A stretch of 8,092 nt of DNA from F1-60-MAGs027 sp044344715 (GTDB lineage Bacteria > Actinomycetota > Acidimicrobiia > Acidimicrobiales > Ilumatobacteraceae): positions 1 through 8,092 of the forward strand of contig JBIJCI010000059.1 of NCBI GenBank assembly GCA_044344715.1, written 5' to 3'. Both the position numbers and the translations under genes were made by a program. Positions 1 to 8,092 of the stretch are shown here, in pieces. How positions within the stretch are numbered: position 1 is the first letter of the stretch; the number at the start of each line of letters is the position of its first letter. The notes under the pieces are model-generated. The model did no database searches. It was given only the letters and a program-made list of their open reading frames with translations, and was not told the origin of the DNA.

Positions 1-369
1 GCTGGAACCCGCAGCCACCGACGAGATCTGGTCGTAACCGACCGTCCCGATGGAACCCGGCGTGTTCAGTGCAGCCTGCCACGTGGCCTCGAAGTCTGCG
101 GCAGTGATCGGCGAACCGTCTTCCCAGACCGCTTCAGGGGCGATGTCGTAGGTCACGGTCATGCCGGCACTTGCCGGAGGTGTGTAGGTGTAGTCGTACG
201 TGACTTCGGCACACTGCTCCAGCGTCGGGAACGAGACTGGCTCGCCGGCCGGCTCCTCCGCTGCGGTGTCCTCGGTTACGTCCTCGTCACTACCACCGCA
301 CGCCGACGCAACGAGTGCGACCGCGAACAGCGAGGCAGCGAGACGAGTCGCTTTGCTGTGTTTCTTCAT
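1..369 (-). CDS. ABC transporter substrate-binding lipoprotein, SBP family 5 (partial, 3' end off window)
   Basis: The first 123 codons are present and the frame is still open at the left edge. The ATG at 369 has a strong Shine-Dalgarno 7 nt upstream. Residues 1-23 form a lipoprotein signal peptide: a basic start (MKKHSKATR), a hydrophobic core (LAASLFAVALVASA) and Cys24 as the lipidation site, followed by GGSDED. Residues 27-43 are an acidic, low-complexity tether. Residues 70-118 resemble the start of the SBP_bac_5 (DppA/OppA-like) domain: a short strand (MTVTYDI), the hallmark VWEDGSPITAADFEATW at 81-97, then GYDQISSV. The protein probably sits outside the membrane and delivers a peptide or other small solute to an ABC permease; the substrate cannot be told from here. 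Only about 45 residues separate the lipid Cys from the first domain strand, so the usual N-terminal lobe segment seems missing. Permease and ATPase genes, if linked, lie beyond the window. The lipoprotein call is firm and the family-5 call good. Confidence 0.85.
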   Translation of the reverse strand, partial: MKKHSKATRLAASLFAVALVASACGGSDEDVTEDTAAEEPAGEPVSFPTLEQCAEVTYDYTYTPPASAGMTVTYDIAPEAVWEDGSPITAADFEATWQAALNTPGSIGTVGYDQISSVAAGSS

Positions 370-473
370 GTATTCGACCTCCCCGTCGAAAAGGTGGGGC
401 GTCACCCCCATAATGATGACTACTCCACCATACTCAGGGTCGCGGCGTTCGGGAGTGCCGCGGCGTAACCGTA
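370..473 (-). other. Intergenic gap between tpiA and the lipoprotein gene
   Basis: This 104-bp stretch is the only real intergenic space in the window. It should hold the end of the glycolytic transcript and/or the start of the lipoprotein transcript. I see no convincing sigma-70-type promoter: CATTAT (minus strand, plus positions 409-414) could be a -10 box but has no recognisable -35 at the right distance. I also see no strong intrinsic terminator. The best hairpin, TGGGG-GTGACG-CCCCA (395-410), has a 5-bp stem followed by CCTTTT, which is weak. An 8-bp direct repeat, CGCGGCGT (441-448 and 459-466, plus strand), is also present. Read-through from tpiA remains possible. Confidence 0.5.
378..384 (-). 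promoter_or_regulatory. Strong Shine-Dalgarno of the lipoprotein gene
   Basis: On the minus strand the sequence GGGGAGG lies 7 nt before the ATG at 369. It fixes the start of the lipoprotein gene, and its strength compared with the coupled genes upstream suggests independent, efficient translation. The same bases can fold onto an upstream ACCTTTTC in the mRNA, with three G-U pairs. Confidence 0.8.
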
Positions 474-1259
474 TTAGGCCAGATGACGCCGATACTGCAC
501 GATTCGGGCGAATTCTGCAGGATCGAGACTGGCGCCCCCAACGAGCACCCCATCGATATCGGGCTGTTTCATGATGTCGACGATCGTCCCGGCCTTGACG
601 CTGCCTCCGTACTGGATACGTACCGCGGATGCCGCCGGCTTCGATGACACCTCGGCAACCTCCCCACGGATGGCCGCAATCACCTCCTGGGCATCGGATG
701 GCGAAGCGGTTCGACCGGTTCCGATTGCCCAGATCGGCTCGTAAGCGATCACCATCGACTTCACCTGTTCGTTCGTGCGATGTTCGAGGACCGTACGCAC
801 CTGTCCTCGGACCTTGTCGAGCGTGTGCCCTGCCTCACGTTCCGCAAGGGTTTCCCCAACGCACAGAATCGGAACCATCCCGTGTTTCTGCACTGCCGCA
901 ACCTTTCGGGCGACGAATTCGTCGGTTTCACCAAAGAATTCGCGTCGTTCGCTGTGGCCGACGATCACGTACTGAACACCGAGTTTCGAGAGAAACACGG
1001 GCGACACTTCCCCGGTGAAGGCCCCCTTGTCCTCCGTATGGCAATTTTGGGCGCCCAATCGGATCTTCAGTTGGTCCGCATCGATGAGAGTCTGGATGCT
1101 CCGGAGGTCGGTAAACGGTGGATGCACCGATACTTCGAGCGACGACAGGTCGTCCTTCTGGAGCAGGTAGGCCAACTTCTGGATGCATTGAATCGCCTCG
1201 AAGTGGTTGTTGTTCATCTTCCAATTGCCGCTGATGATCGGTACCCGTTCATCGGACAT
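474..1259 (-). CDS. tpiA: Triosephosphate isomerase
   Basis: This 261-residue protein has the usual length for a bacterial TIM. It interconverts dihydroxyacetone phosphate and glyceraldehyde 3-phosphate in the cytoplasm. All the catalytic landmarks are visible: SGNWKMN at 10-16 with Lys14, VGHSERRE at 100-107 with electrophile His102, AYEPIWAIGTG at 172-182 with catalytic base Glu174 and the mobile loop 6, and the phosphate-binding YGGSV at 217-221 and VGGAS at 240-244. The start is the ATG at 1259. A GGGAGG sequence 6 nt upstream, inside pgk, confirms it. The first 11 bases overlap the end of pgk, so translation is probably coupled. The gene ends with TAA, and secG, which often follows tpiA in related bacteria, is not next. 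I see nothing abnormal in the protein. Confidence 0.98.
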   Translation of the reverse strand: MSDERVPIISGNWKMNNNHFEAIQCIQKLAYLLQKDDLSSLEVSVHPPFTDLRSIQTLIDADQLKIRLGAQNCHTEDKGAFTGEVSPVFLSKLGVQYVIVGHSERREFFGETDEFVARKVAAVQKHGMVPILCVGETLAEREAGHTLDKVRGQVRTVLEHRTNEQVKSMVIAYEPIWAIGTGRTASPSDAQEVIAAIRGEVAEVSSKPAASAVRIQYGGSVKAGTIVDIMKQPDIDGVLVGGASLDPAEFARIVQYRRHLA

Positions 1260-2361
1260 TGTTCGCCTCCCTCAAGGCTCGCAACCCGGGAAGATCACCG
1301 TGCTCCAGGAGCTCCAGCGACGCTCCGCCACCGGTCGACACGTGATCCACTCCGTCATCCAGACCGAAAAGCGCGAGAGCGGCAGCGGAATCACCGCCGC
1401 CCACGACGGTGAACGCCTTCGTATCGGCCATCGCCTGGGCGACGGTTCGTGTTCCCTTGGCGAATCGCGCGTCCTCGAACACTCCCATCGGGCCGTTCCA
1501 GAACACCGACCGTGCATCCATGATTGCATCGCTGAATGCGGCTGCGGTTCCCGGTCCGATGTCCAATCCCTTGGCTCCGGGGGGAAGTCGTGTTCCGAAG
1601 GTCGAGTAGGTGCCGTCGGCATCCAGGCCGATGATGTCCTCGGGAAGCGTGATTTGGGGATGTTCGTTCAGGAGCCTCCGACAATAGTCCAGCTGGTCGA
1701 CCTCGCAGATCGAATCGCCGACCGGAAGTCCGCGCGCAGCGAGGAACGTGAAACACATTCCGCCGCCGATGAGCAGCGTGTCACACAAACCGACCAACGT
1801 GTCGATGACTCCCAACTTGTCGCTGACCTTGGCACCACCCAGGACCGCAACGAACGGACGCTTCGGTGCGGTGCGCAGCGAGTCGATCACCTCGACCTCC
1901 CGTTGAACGAGGAACCCTGCGGCGGATGGGAGAGTTCGGGGCGGACCGACGATGGAGGCGTGAGCGCGGTGCGACGCACCGAACGCATCGTTGACGAATG
2001 CGTCGACCCCAGCAACCAGCGTGGCGACGAAAGTGGCGTCGTTCGATTCCTCCCCCGCCGAGAACCGCAGGTTCTCGAGGAGTTCGACGCCGGGTGCCAG
2101 CTCGGCAAGCCGCTCGCGAACCGGCGTCATGGAGTACTTCCGACTGGGGTTGCCGTCCGGACGTCCGAGGTGACTCGCACAAACGACGCGAGCGCCGTGC
2201 TCCTGCAACCACTTGATGGTCGGCAACGCCGCACGGATCCGAAAATCGTCGGTGATCGTCCGGGCATCGTCGGGACCGCTCATCGGCACGTTGAAGTCGG
2301 TCCGCACGAGAACGGTCCTGCCGCGGAGGTCGCCCAAATCCTCCAGAGTCGGGAGCTTCAC
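1249..2361 (-). CDS. pgk: Phosphoglycerate kinase, compact form
   Basis: Transfers the acyl phosphate of 1,3-bisphosphoglycerate to ADP, the first ATP-yielding step of lower glycolysis (cytoplasmic). From the GTG at 2361 it is 370 residues and starts MKLPTLEDLGDLRGRTVLVR. Landmarks in order: RTDFNVP at 20-26, HLGRP at 64-68, ENLRF at 96-100, DAFGASHRAHAS at 125-136, the hinge and nucleotide domain motifs LGGAKVSDK at 174-182 and GGGMCFTFL at 199-207, WNGPMGVFE at 288-296, the catalytic glycine loop GGGDSAAA at 321-328 and STGGGASLE at 342-350. It is about 20 residues shorter than usual: the segment between RLAELA (84-89) and ELLENLRF (93-100) is missing, while all motifs remain. The start is 13 bp after the gap stop; no upstream in-frame start fits except one deep inside gap. 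No clear Shine-Dalgarno precedes the GTG, so translation probably depends on coupling to gap. Confidence 0.96.
   Translation of the reverse strand: MKLPTLEDLGDLRGRTVLVRTDFNVPMSGPDDARTITDDFRIRAALPTIKWLQEHGARVVCASHLGRPDGNPSRKYSMTPVRERLAELAPGVELLENLRFSAGEESNDATFVATLVAGVDAFVNDAFGASHRAHASIVGPPRTLPSAAGFLVQREVEVIDSLRTAPKRPFVAVLGGAKVSDKLGVIDTLVGLCDTLLIGGGMCFTFLAARGLPVGDSICEVDQLDYCRRLLNEHPQITLPEDIIGLDADGTYSTFGTRLPPGAKGLDIGPGTAAAFSDAIMDARSVFWNGPMGVFEDARFAKGTRTVAQAMADTKAFTVVGGGDSAAALALFGLDDGVDHVSTGGGASLELLEHGDLPGLRALREANNVR
1266..1271 (-). promoter_or_regulatory. Shine-Dalgarno of tpiA inside the pgk 3' end
   Basis: GGGAGG on the minus strand, 6 nt before the tpiA ATG, lies within the last codons of pgk (L-R-E-A). 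It supports the overlapping tpiA start and direct ribosome loading in addition to coupling with pgk. Confidence 0.75.
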
Positions 2362-2374
2362 GCGGAGAGGATCG

Positions 2375-3382
2375 TCAACGGAGCTTGCGGCCGATGAAAC
2401 CGACGAGATCGACGAGTCGGTTCGAGTACCCCCACTCGTTGTCGTACCAACCAAGAACCTTCACCAGCGAACCCATGCTCATGGTGAGGTCGGCGTCGAA
2501 GACGCAACTATGGGGGTTGCCAACTATGTCACTCGACACGATGGGATCGATGCAGAACTGGAGGACGCCCTTCATCGAACCCTCCGCCGCACTCCGAAAC
2601 GCTGCATTGATCTCGTCGACCGACGCCGGCTTCCGCAGATTGGCGACGAAGTCGGTGATCGACCCCGTGGGGACGGGAACGCGAAGGGCAGTTCCGTCGA
2701 GTTTGCCCTTCATCGCCGCCATGACGAGGCTGGTGGCGCGTGCTGCGCCGGTGGATGTCGGGGTGATGTTGATTGCCGCACCGCGGGCACGACGTAGATC
2801 CTTGTGGGGGCCATCAACCAACATCTGATCCCCGGTGTACGCATGCACCGTGGTCATCATCCCGTTGTCGACGCCGAACGCATCATCGAGGACCTTCACC
2901 AGTGGCACGAAACAATTGGTGGTGCAACTCGCGTTGGACACCACCTGGTGCTTGGCGGGATCGAAATCGGTGTGGTTCACTCCGTAGACGAAGGTGGCAT
3001 CGGCGCCCGTGGCCGGTGCCGAGATGACGGCAACTCGTGCACCAGCGGCCACATGCGCAGCCGCTTTGTCGCGATCGGTGAAGAATCCCGTCGACTCGAC
3101 GACAACGTCGACCTGGAGGGCCTTCCACGGCAGGTTCGCGGGATCCCGCTCGGAGAGCACCTTCAGTGTCCGGCCGTCCACCGAAATCCCGTCGCCGGTC
3201 GCGTGGATGGCCTCGGGGAGTACACCCATGACCGAGTCGTACTTGAGCAGGTGAGCCATCGTCGCCTTGTCCCCGAGGTCGTTCACCGCCACTATCTCGA
3301 TGTCGCTCGAACTGCCGTGGACTGCGCGGAAGAAACTTCGGCCGATCCTGCCGAAACCATTGATGCCAACTCGTACGGTCAT
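2375..3382 (-). CDS. gap: Glyceraldehyde-3-phosphate dehydrogenase, type I
   Basis: This 335-residue enzyme oxidises glyceraldehyde 3-phosphate to 1,3-bisphosphoglycerate with NAD, feeding Pgk downstream. The Rossmann dinucleotide motif is INGFGRIGR at 7-15. VNDLGD at 33-38 carries Asp35, the acidic residue associated with NAD rather than NADP preference. SNASCTTNC at 149-157 gives nucleophile Cys153, and HAYTGDQ at 180-186 gives His180. Substrate and phosphate contacts appear in DLRRARGAA at 195-203, PTSTGAARA at 208-216 and WYDNEWGYS at 312-320. The DGPHKDL form at 190-196 matches what I recall of actinobacterial GapA. The start ATG at 3382 gives the canonical MTVRVGING and has AGGA 8 nt upstream. 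ATG 3391 and ATG 3424 are in frame but add non-family residues, and the latter overlaps rapZ. It lies 10 bp after rapZ. NAD preference is inferred from residues only. Confidence 0.97.
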   Translation of the reverse strand: MTVRVGINGFGRIGRSFFRAVHGSSSDIEIVAVNDLGDKATMAHLLKYDSVMGVLPEAIHATGDGISVDGRTLKVLSERDPANLPWKALQVDVVVESTGFFTDRDKAAAHVAAGARVAVISAPATGADATFVYGVNHTDFDPAKHQVVSNASCTTNCFVPLVKVLDDAFGVDNGMMTTVHAYTGDQMLVDGPHKDLRRARGAAINITPTSTGAARATSLVMAAMKGKLDGTALRVPVPTGSITDFVANLRKPASVDEINAAFRSAAEGSMKGVLQFCIDPIVSSDIVGNPHSCVFDADLTMSMGSLVKVLGWYDNEWGYSNRLVDLVGFIGRKLR

Positions 3383-3392
3383 GCGACGCATC

Positions 3393-4250
3393 CTAGTTTT
3401 TGTCGATGTCGCGGTGCGTGACACGCGCCGCTATCCCGATCTTCTGCAGCCGCGAGCACAGGGCCTCTGCCATCGAAACGGAACGATGACGTCCGCCGGT
3501 GCAACCAATGGCGATGGTGAGGTAGCTCTTTCCTTCGTTCCTGTACGCGGGAATCAGCGATGCGAAGAGTCCCTCCACCCGATCCAGGAATTCACGGGCC
3601 GGCTGCTGTCCGAGTACGAACGTCCGTACCGGATCGTCGAGTCCACTGAGCGGCCTCAGCGACTCGTCGTAGTGGGGATTCGGGAGGAACCGGACATCGA
3701 GGACCGTGTCGACGTCGAGTGGCAGGCCGTGCTTGAATCCGAACGACATCACGGACACTTGCAGCGTGTCCGGCTGATCATCCGATGCGAACAACCCGGA
3801 CATGTGCGCCTTGAACTCCTGGAGCAGAAGACCACTCGTGTCGATTACCTTGTCCGCGCCGCCACGGACGGGCTCGAGCAATTCGCGTTCATGCTCGATG
3901 GCTTCCGATACGGTTCCCGATTCGGTGCGAAGCGGATGCTTCCGACGTGATTCGGTATATCGCTTCACCAGCGCCTGCGTCGATGCCTCGAGGAAGAGTA
4001 TTCGAACGACGTGTCCCGCCGCGCGGAGCCTCGGAGCGAGCTCCGCAGCATGAACCTGTTGCGAGGCCACTCCAACCACCAAGGCGAGGCGGGATGACCG
4101 GTCGGACGAGACGCCGGCAAGTTCGACGAACTTGTCGACCAGTTCCACCGGCATGTTGTCGACGACGAACCATCCGAGATCTTCCAGGACATCCGCCGCC
4201 TGGGATCGACCCGCACCGGACAATCCGGTGATCAGGAGGATTTCGGCCAC
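3393..4250 (-). CDS. rapZ: RapZ/YvcJ-family nucleotide-binding protein (RNase adapter family)
   Basis: A 285-residue protein of normal family length. The N-terminal P-loop domain starts at residue 3: Walker A GLSGAGRS at 9-16, with Arg15 in place of the usual Lys (a form I recall as common in actinobacterial members), then DLGWFVVDNMP at 24-34, FLEAS at 86-90, RRKHPL at 102-107 and IDTSGL at 136-141. The C-terminal domain carries SFGFKHG at 169-175, DVRFLPNPHY at 185-194 and the family signature GCTGGRHRSV at 249-258, where RapZ binds an amino-sugar phosphate in E. coli. In E. coli RapZ delivers GlmZ RNA to RNase E. That RNA target is not expected here, so the local role is unknown; family members hydrolyse ATP/GTP. 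The start is the GTG at 4250, 9 bp after uvrC, with only a weak Shine-Dalgarno. Its usual partners yvcK and whiA do not follow it; gap does. Confidence 0.95.
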   Translation of the reverse strand: MAEILLITGLSGAGRSQAADVLEDLGWFVVDNMPVELVDKFVELAGVSSDRSSRLALVVGVASQQVHAAELAPRLRAAGHVVRILFLEASTQALVKRYTESRRKHPLRTESGTVSEAIEHERELLEPVRGGADKVIDTSGLLLQEFKAHMSGLFASDDQPDTLQVSVMSFGFKHGLPLDVDTVLDVRFLPNPHYDESLRPLSGLDDPVRTFVLGQQPAREFLDRVEGLFASLIPAYRNEGKSYLTIAIGCTGGRHRSVSMAEALCSRLQKIGIAARVTHRDIDKN

Positions 4251-4259
4251 GTGAAAACG

Positions 4260-6122
4260 CTACCCAGGCTCGTGGAGCTTCGAATGGAGCGCCAGCGCGA
4301 CATCGTCGGGCAAGAGTCGTCGGAGGTCGTCGAGCGATGCGGCACGAATCTGCGCGATCCCACCGAGCTCCTTGACCAACGCGTCGCGGCGCTTCGGACC
4401 GAGACCTTTGATGCCATCCAGCTCGCTGGCTCGCATTCGTACCGATCGCCGTGCGCGATGGAAGCTGTTGGCGAACCGGTGCGCCTCGTCTCGAATCACC
4501 TGGAGCATGTACAACGCCTCGCTCCCTCGAGGTATCCGGACGGGCTCCACCCGGCCCGGCACGAACACCTCTTCGAAGCGTTTCGCAATCGAGGCAAGGT
4601 CGATCTCATCCTCCAGCCCCAACTCTTCCAGAACCTCGCGGGCAACGTTCAACTGGCCCTTGCCGCCGTCCACGAGAATCAGCTGCGGTGGGTAGGCAAA
4701 ACGACCGGGTTTCGTACCGCGCTCCTCTGCGGGAGCATCGCGCTCATTGACGTAGGCGCTCAGTCGACGGGTCAACACCTCGCGCATGGCGGCGTAGTCG
4801 TCGTTGCCAACGACCGTTCGAACGTTGAACTTCCGGTACTCGCGTTTCAGAGGTAGCCCATCCTCCAGGACGACCATCGAGCCGACGTAGTCGGTGCCCT
4901 GCAGATGTGCCATGTCGTAACATTCGATCCGCAGGGGTGCCTGCGTCAGGGAGAGTCGCTCCTGCAGCTCGGCGAGCGCCCGACTCCGGGAGTTGTGGTC
5001 GCTGGCCCGTTTCATCCGGTGACGAACGAGGGCATCACCCGCGTTCTTCGCCACCATCAACATGAGCTCGCGCCGATCCCCGCGCTGCGGTACCCGGATC
5101 TCCACGCGTGAACCACGGCGCTCCGACAGCATCGCCTCGCACGCTTCGCGGTCATCCGGATTGCACGTGACCATCACTTCCTTGGGCCAACCGAGCGCGG
5201 GTTCCTCCGCATAAAGATCGACCACGACGTGCTTCATGAGTCCGGCTTGCTGGAGATCATCGCCCTTGTCGACGATGAAGCCATTGCTGCCCAGCACCCT
5301 GCCTTTGCGTACGTAGAAGACGTGGACACTCGCCTCCAACTCCGAATCGACGAGTGCCACGAAGTCGACGTCGTCGGAGCGATCCCCCACCATCTGCTGT
5401 TTCTCGAGTGCCCTGTCGATTGCGCCGAGCCTGTCGCGGATACGTCCGGCATCCTCGAAGCGTTCCTCGTCCGAAGCGCGTGACATCGCCGCCCCGAGTT
5501 CCACCCGAACGTCCTCGGTGTCGCCTTCGAGGAACCGAACGAGTCCCTTCACATGACGCGAGTAGTCGTCGACGGAGACTGCGCCGACGCACGGACCCGA
5601 GCATTTTTCGATATGGAAGAGCAGACACGGTCGCATCAACCGCTCGTGCTGCCTGAACTTTGCCGGGGAGCACGTTCGGACCGGGAACGTCCTGACCAAC
5701 GAATCGAGGGTGTCGCGGATCGCCCAGGCATGTGCGTAGGGGCCGAAATAGCGGGTTCCCTTGCGCTTTCGACCGCGCATCACGACTGCCCGAGGCCACT
5801 GCTCATCGGTGGTTACGGCAAGGAACGGATAGCTCTTGTCGTCGCGCAGTCGTACGTTGAATCTCGGACGGTGCTGTTTGATGAGGTTGTACTCGAGCAT
5901 CAGCGCCGAGACCTCGTTCTGTACCTCGATCCAGGTCACGTCGGCAGCCGCCGCCACCATCGCGGCGGTTCTACCGTGCAACTGTGCGGGATCGACGAAG
6001 TAGCTCGAGATTCGCGCACGAAGATTCGCCGCTTTACCGACGTAGATGATCCGACCACTCGGGTCCCTGAACTGGTAGGAACCCGCACCGGTCGGTATCT
6101 CGGCGATATCGGGGCGTCGCAT
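4260..6122 (-). CDS. uvrC: Excinuclease ABC subunit C
   Basis: A 620-residue dual-incision nuclease of nucleotide excision repair, recruited by UvrB after UvrA loads it on damage. The N-terminal GIY-YIG nuclease (3' incision) occupies about residues 10-90: GSY at 14-16 replaces GVY/GIY, YVGKA is at 27-31, the conserved arginines at 35/37 and catalytic Glu77 in LMLEYNLIK. Four cysteines (151, 166, 174, 178) match the iron-sulfur site. The UVR motif that binds UvrB covers about 217-245 (EERFEDAGRIRDRL). The RNase H-like endonuclease (5' incision) shows CYDMAH at 401-406 with Asp403, LVDGGKGQLN at 483-492 with Asp485, IAKRFE at 512-517 and DEAH at 545-548 with His548. Tandem helix-hairpin-helix motifs (about 565-620) bind DNA. 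All expected catalytic residues are present. The ATG at 6122 lies 4 bp after uvrA. The GAGG overlapping the uvrA stop is only 2 nt away, so re-initiation after UvrA is likely. Confidence 0.97.
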   Translation of the reverse strand: MRRPDIAEIPTGAGSYQFRDPSGRIIYVGKAANLRARISSYFVDPAQLHGRTAAMVAAAADVTWIEVQNEVSALMLEYNLIKQHRPRFNVRLRDDKSYPFLAVTTDEQWPRAVVMRGRKRKGTRYFGPYAHAWAIRDTLDSLVRTFPVRTCSPAKFRQHERLMRPCLLFHIEKCSGPCVGAVSVDDYSRHVKGLVRFLEGDTEDVRVELGAAMSRASDEERFEDAGRIRDRLGAIDRALEKQQMVGDRSDDVDFVALVDSELEASVHVFYVRKGRVLGSNGFIVDKGDDLQQAGLMKHVVVDLYAEEPALGWPKEVMVTCNPDDREACEAMLSERRGSRVEIRVPQRGDRRELMLMVAKNAGDALVRHRMKRASDHNSRSRALAELQERLSLTQAPLRIECYDMAHLQGTDYVGSMVVLEDGLPLKREYRKFNVRTVVGNDDYAAMREVLTRRLSAYVNERDAPAEERGTKPGRFAYPPQLILVDGGKGQLNVAREVLEELGLEDEIDLASIAKRFEEVFVPGRVEPVRIPRGSEALYMLQVIRDEAHRFANSFHRARRSVRMRASELDGIKGLGPKRRDALVKELGGIAQIRAASLDDLRRLLPDDVALALHSKLHEPG

Positions 6123-6126
6123 GTCC

Positions 6127-8092
<1,966 letters not shown>

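Noticed and set aside
441..466. 8-bp direct repeat CGCGGCGT in the tpiA-lipoprotein gap as an operator or attachment site
   Set aside because: It is short and of low complexity in GC-rich DNA, it is not an inverted repeat, and no integrase or regulator is nearby.
200..574. Plus-strand open frame crossing the lipoprotein start and the tpiA end
   Set aside because: It is Ser/Ala/Arg-rich and has no domain. The minus strand here carries a lipoprotein signal peptide with a good Shine-Dalgarno and the TIM C-terminus.
1207..2397. A long open frame on the plus strand antisense to pgk (396 codons)
   Set aside because: It is a shadow of the GC-rich codon structure of pgk. The translation is rich in Arg, Glu and Gly with no recognisable domain, while the minus-strand frame is a complete, motif-perfect PGK.
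2362..2454. A longer pgk start at 2454 overlapping gap
   Set aside because: The added 31 residues are Ser/Thr-rich and are an out-of-frame reading of the conserved gap C-terminus. The GTG at 2361 gives a normal PGK N-terminus.
3383..3424. A longer gap start at 3424 (or 3391)
   Set aside because: The extra residues (MSRTATSTKTRMRR) are not part of the GAPDH family, the 3424 start overlaps rapZ, and ATG 3382 has AGGA at a good distance and gives the canonical MTVRVGING.
4203..4226. Arg instead of Lys in the RapZ Walker A (GLSGAGRS) as a sign of an inactive protein
   Set aside because: As far as I recall, this Arg is frequent in actinobacterial RapZ homologues, and every other motif is intact, so it is a lineage trait rather than decay.

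Overview
The window holds seven genes, all on the minus strand and packed head to tail. It looks like core chromosome from a GC-rich actinobacterium. The gene set (uvrA, uvrC, rapZ, gap, pgk, tpiA) follows the classic actinobacterial/Firmicute order. Several details make me lean toward the class Acidimicrobiia: UvrC has GSY for GIY and the string CYDMAHLQGTDYVGSMVV, PGK is compact, and RapZ has GLSGAGRS as its P-loop. The taxonomic call is inference from remembered family features, not a search.

Layout in the direction of transcription (right to left). The window opens inside uvrA (6127-8092, 5' part missing), the DNA-damage sensor ATPase. uvrC (4260-6122) follows after 4 bp and encodes the incision nuclease. 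rapZ (3393-4250, GTG start) follows after 9 bp and encodes a P-loop nucleotide-binding protein. gap (2375-3382) comes 10 bp later, pgk (1249-2361, GTG start) 13 bp later, and tpiA (474-1259) overlaps the end of pgk by 11 bp. After a 104-bp gap, the 5' part of a lipoprotein gene (1-369) begins. It encodes the substrate-binding component of a family-5 (peptide-type) ABC importer and runs off the left edge.

The genes form two functional blocks, nucleotide excision repair (UvrA, UvrC) and the triose stage of glycolysis/gluconeogenesis (TpiA, Gap, Pgk), joined by rapZ. Spacing of 13 bp or less throughout suggests one transcription unit with translational coupling. The lipoprotein gene has its own strong Shine-Dalgarno and is probably a separate unit, although I could not find a convincing promoter or terminator.

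The most notable point is what is missing. The usual yvcK (glmR) and whiA genes between rapZ and gap are absent, and secG does not follow tpiA. Smaller points are a short PGK lacking roughly 20 residues of the N-terminal domain, an Ala in the first UvrA ABC signature, and an ABC binding lipoprotein with a very short N-terminal region. I see no mobile elements, CRISPR arrays, RNA genes or evidence of a new system. This is mostly an ordinary housekeeping region.
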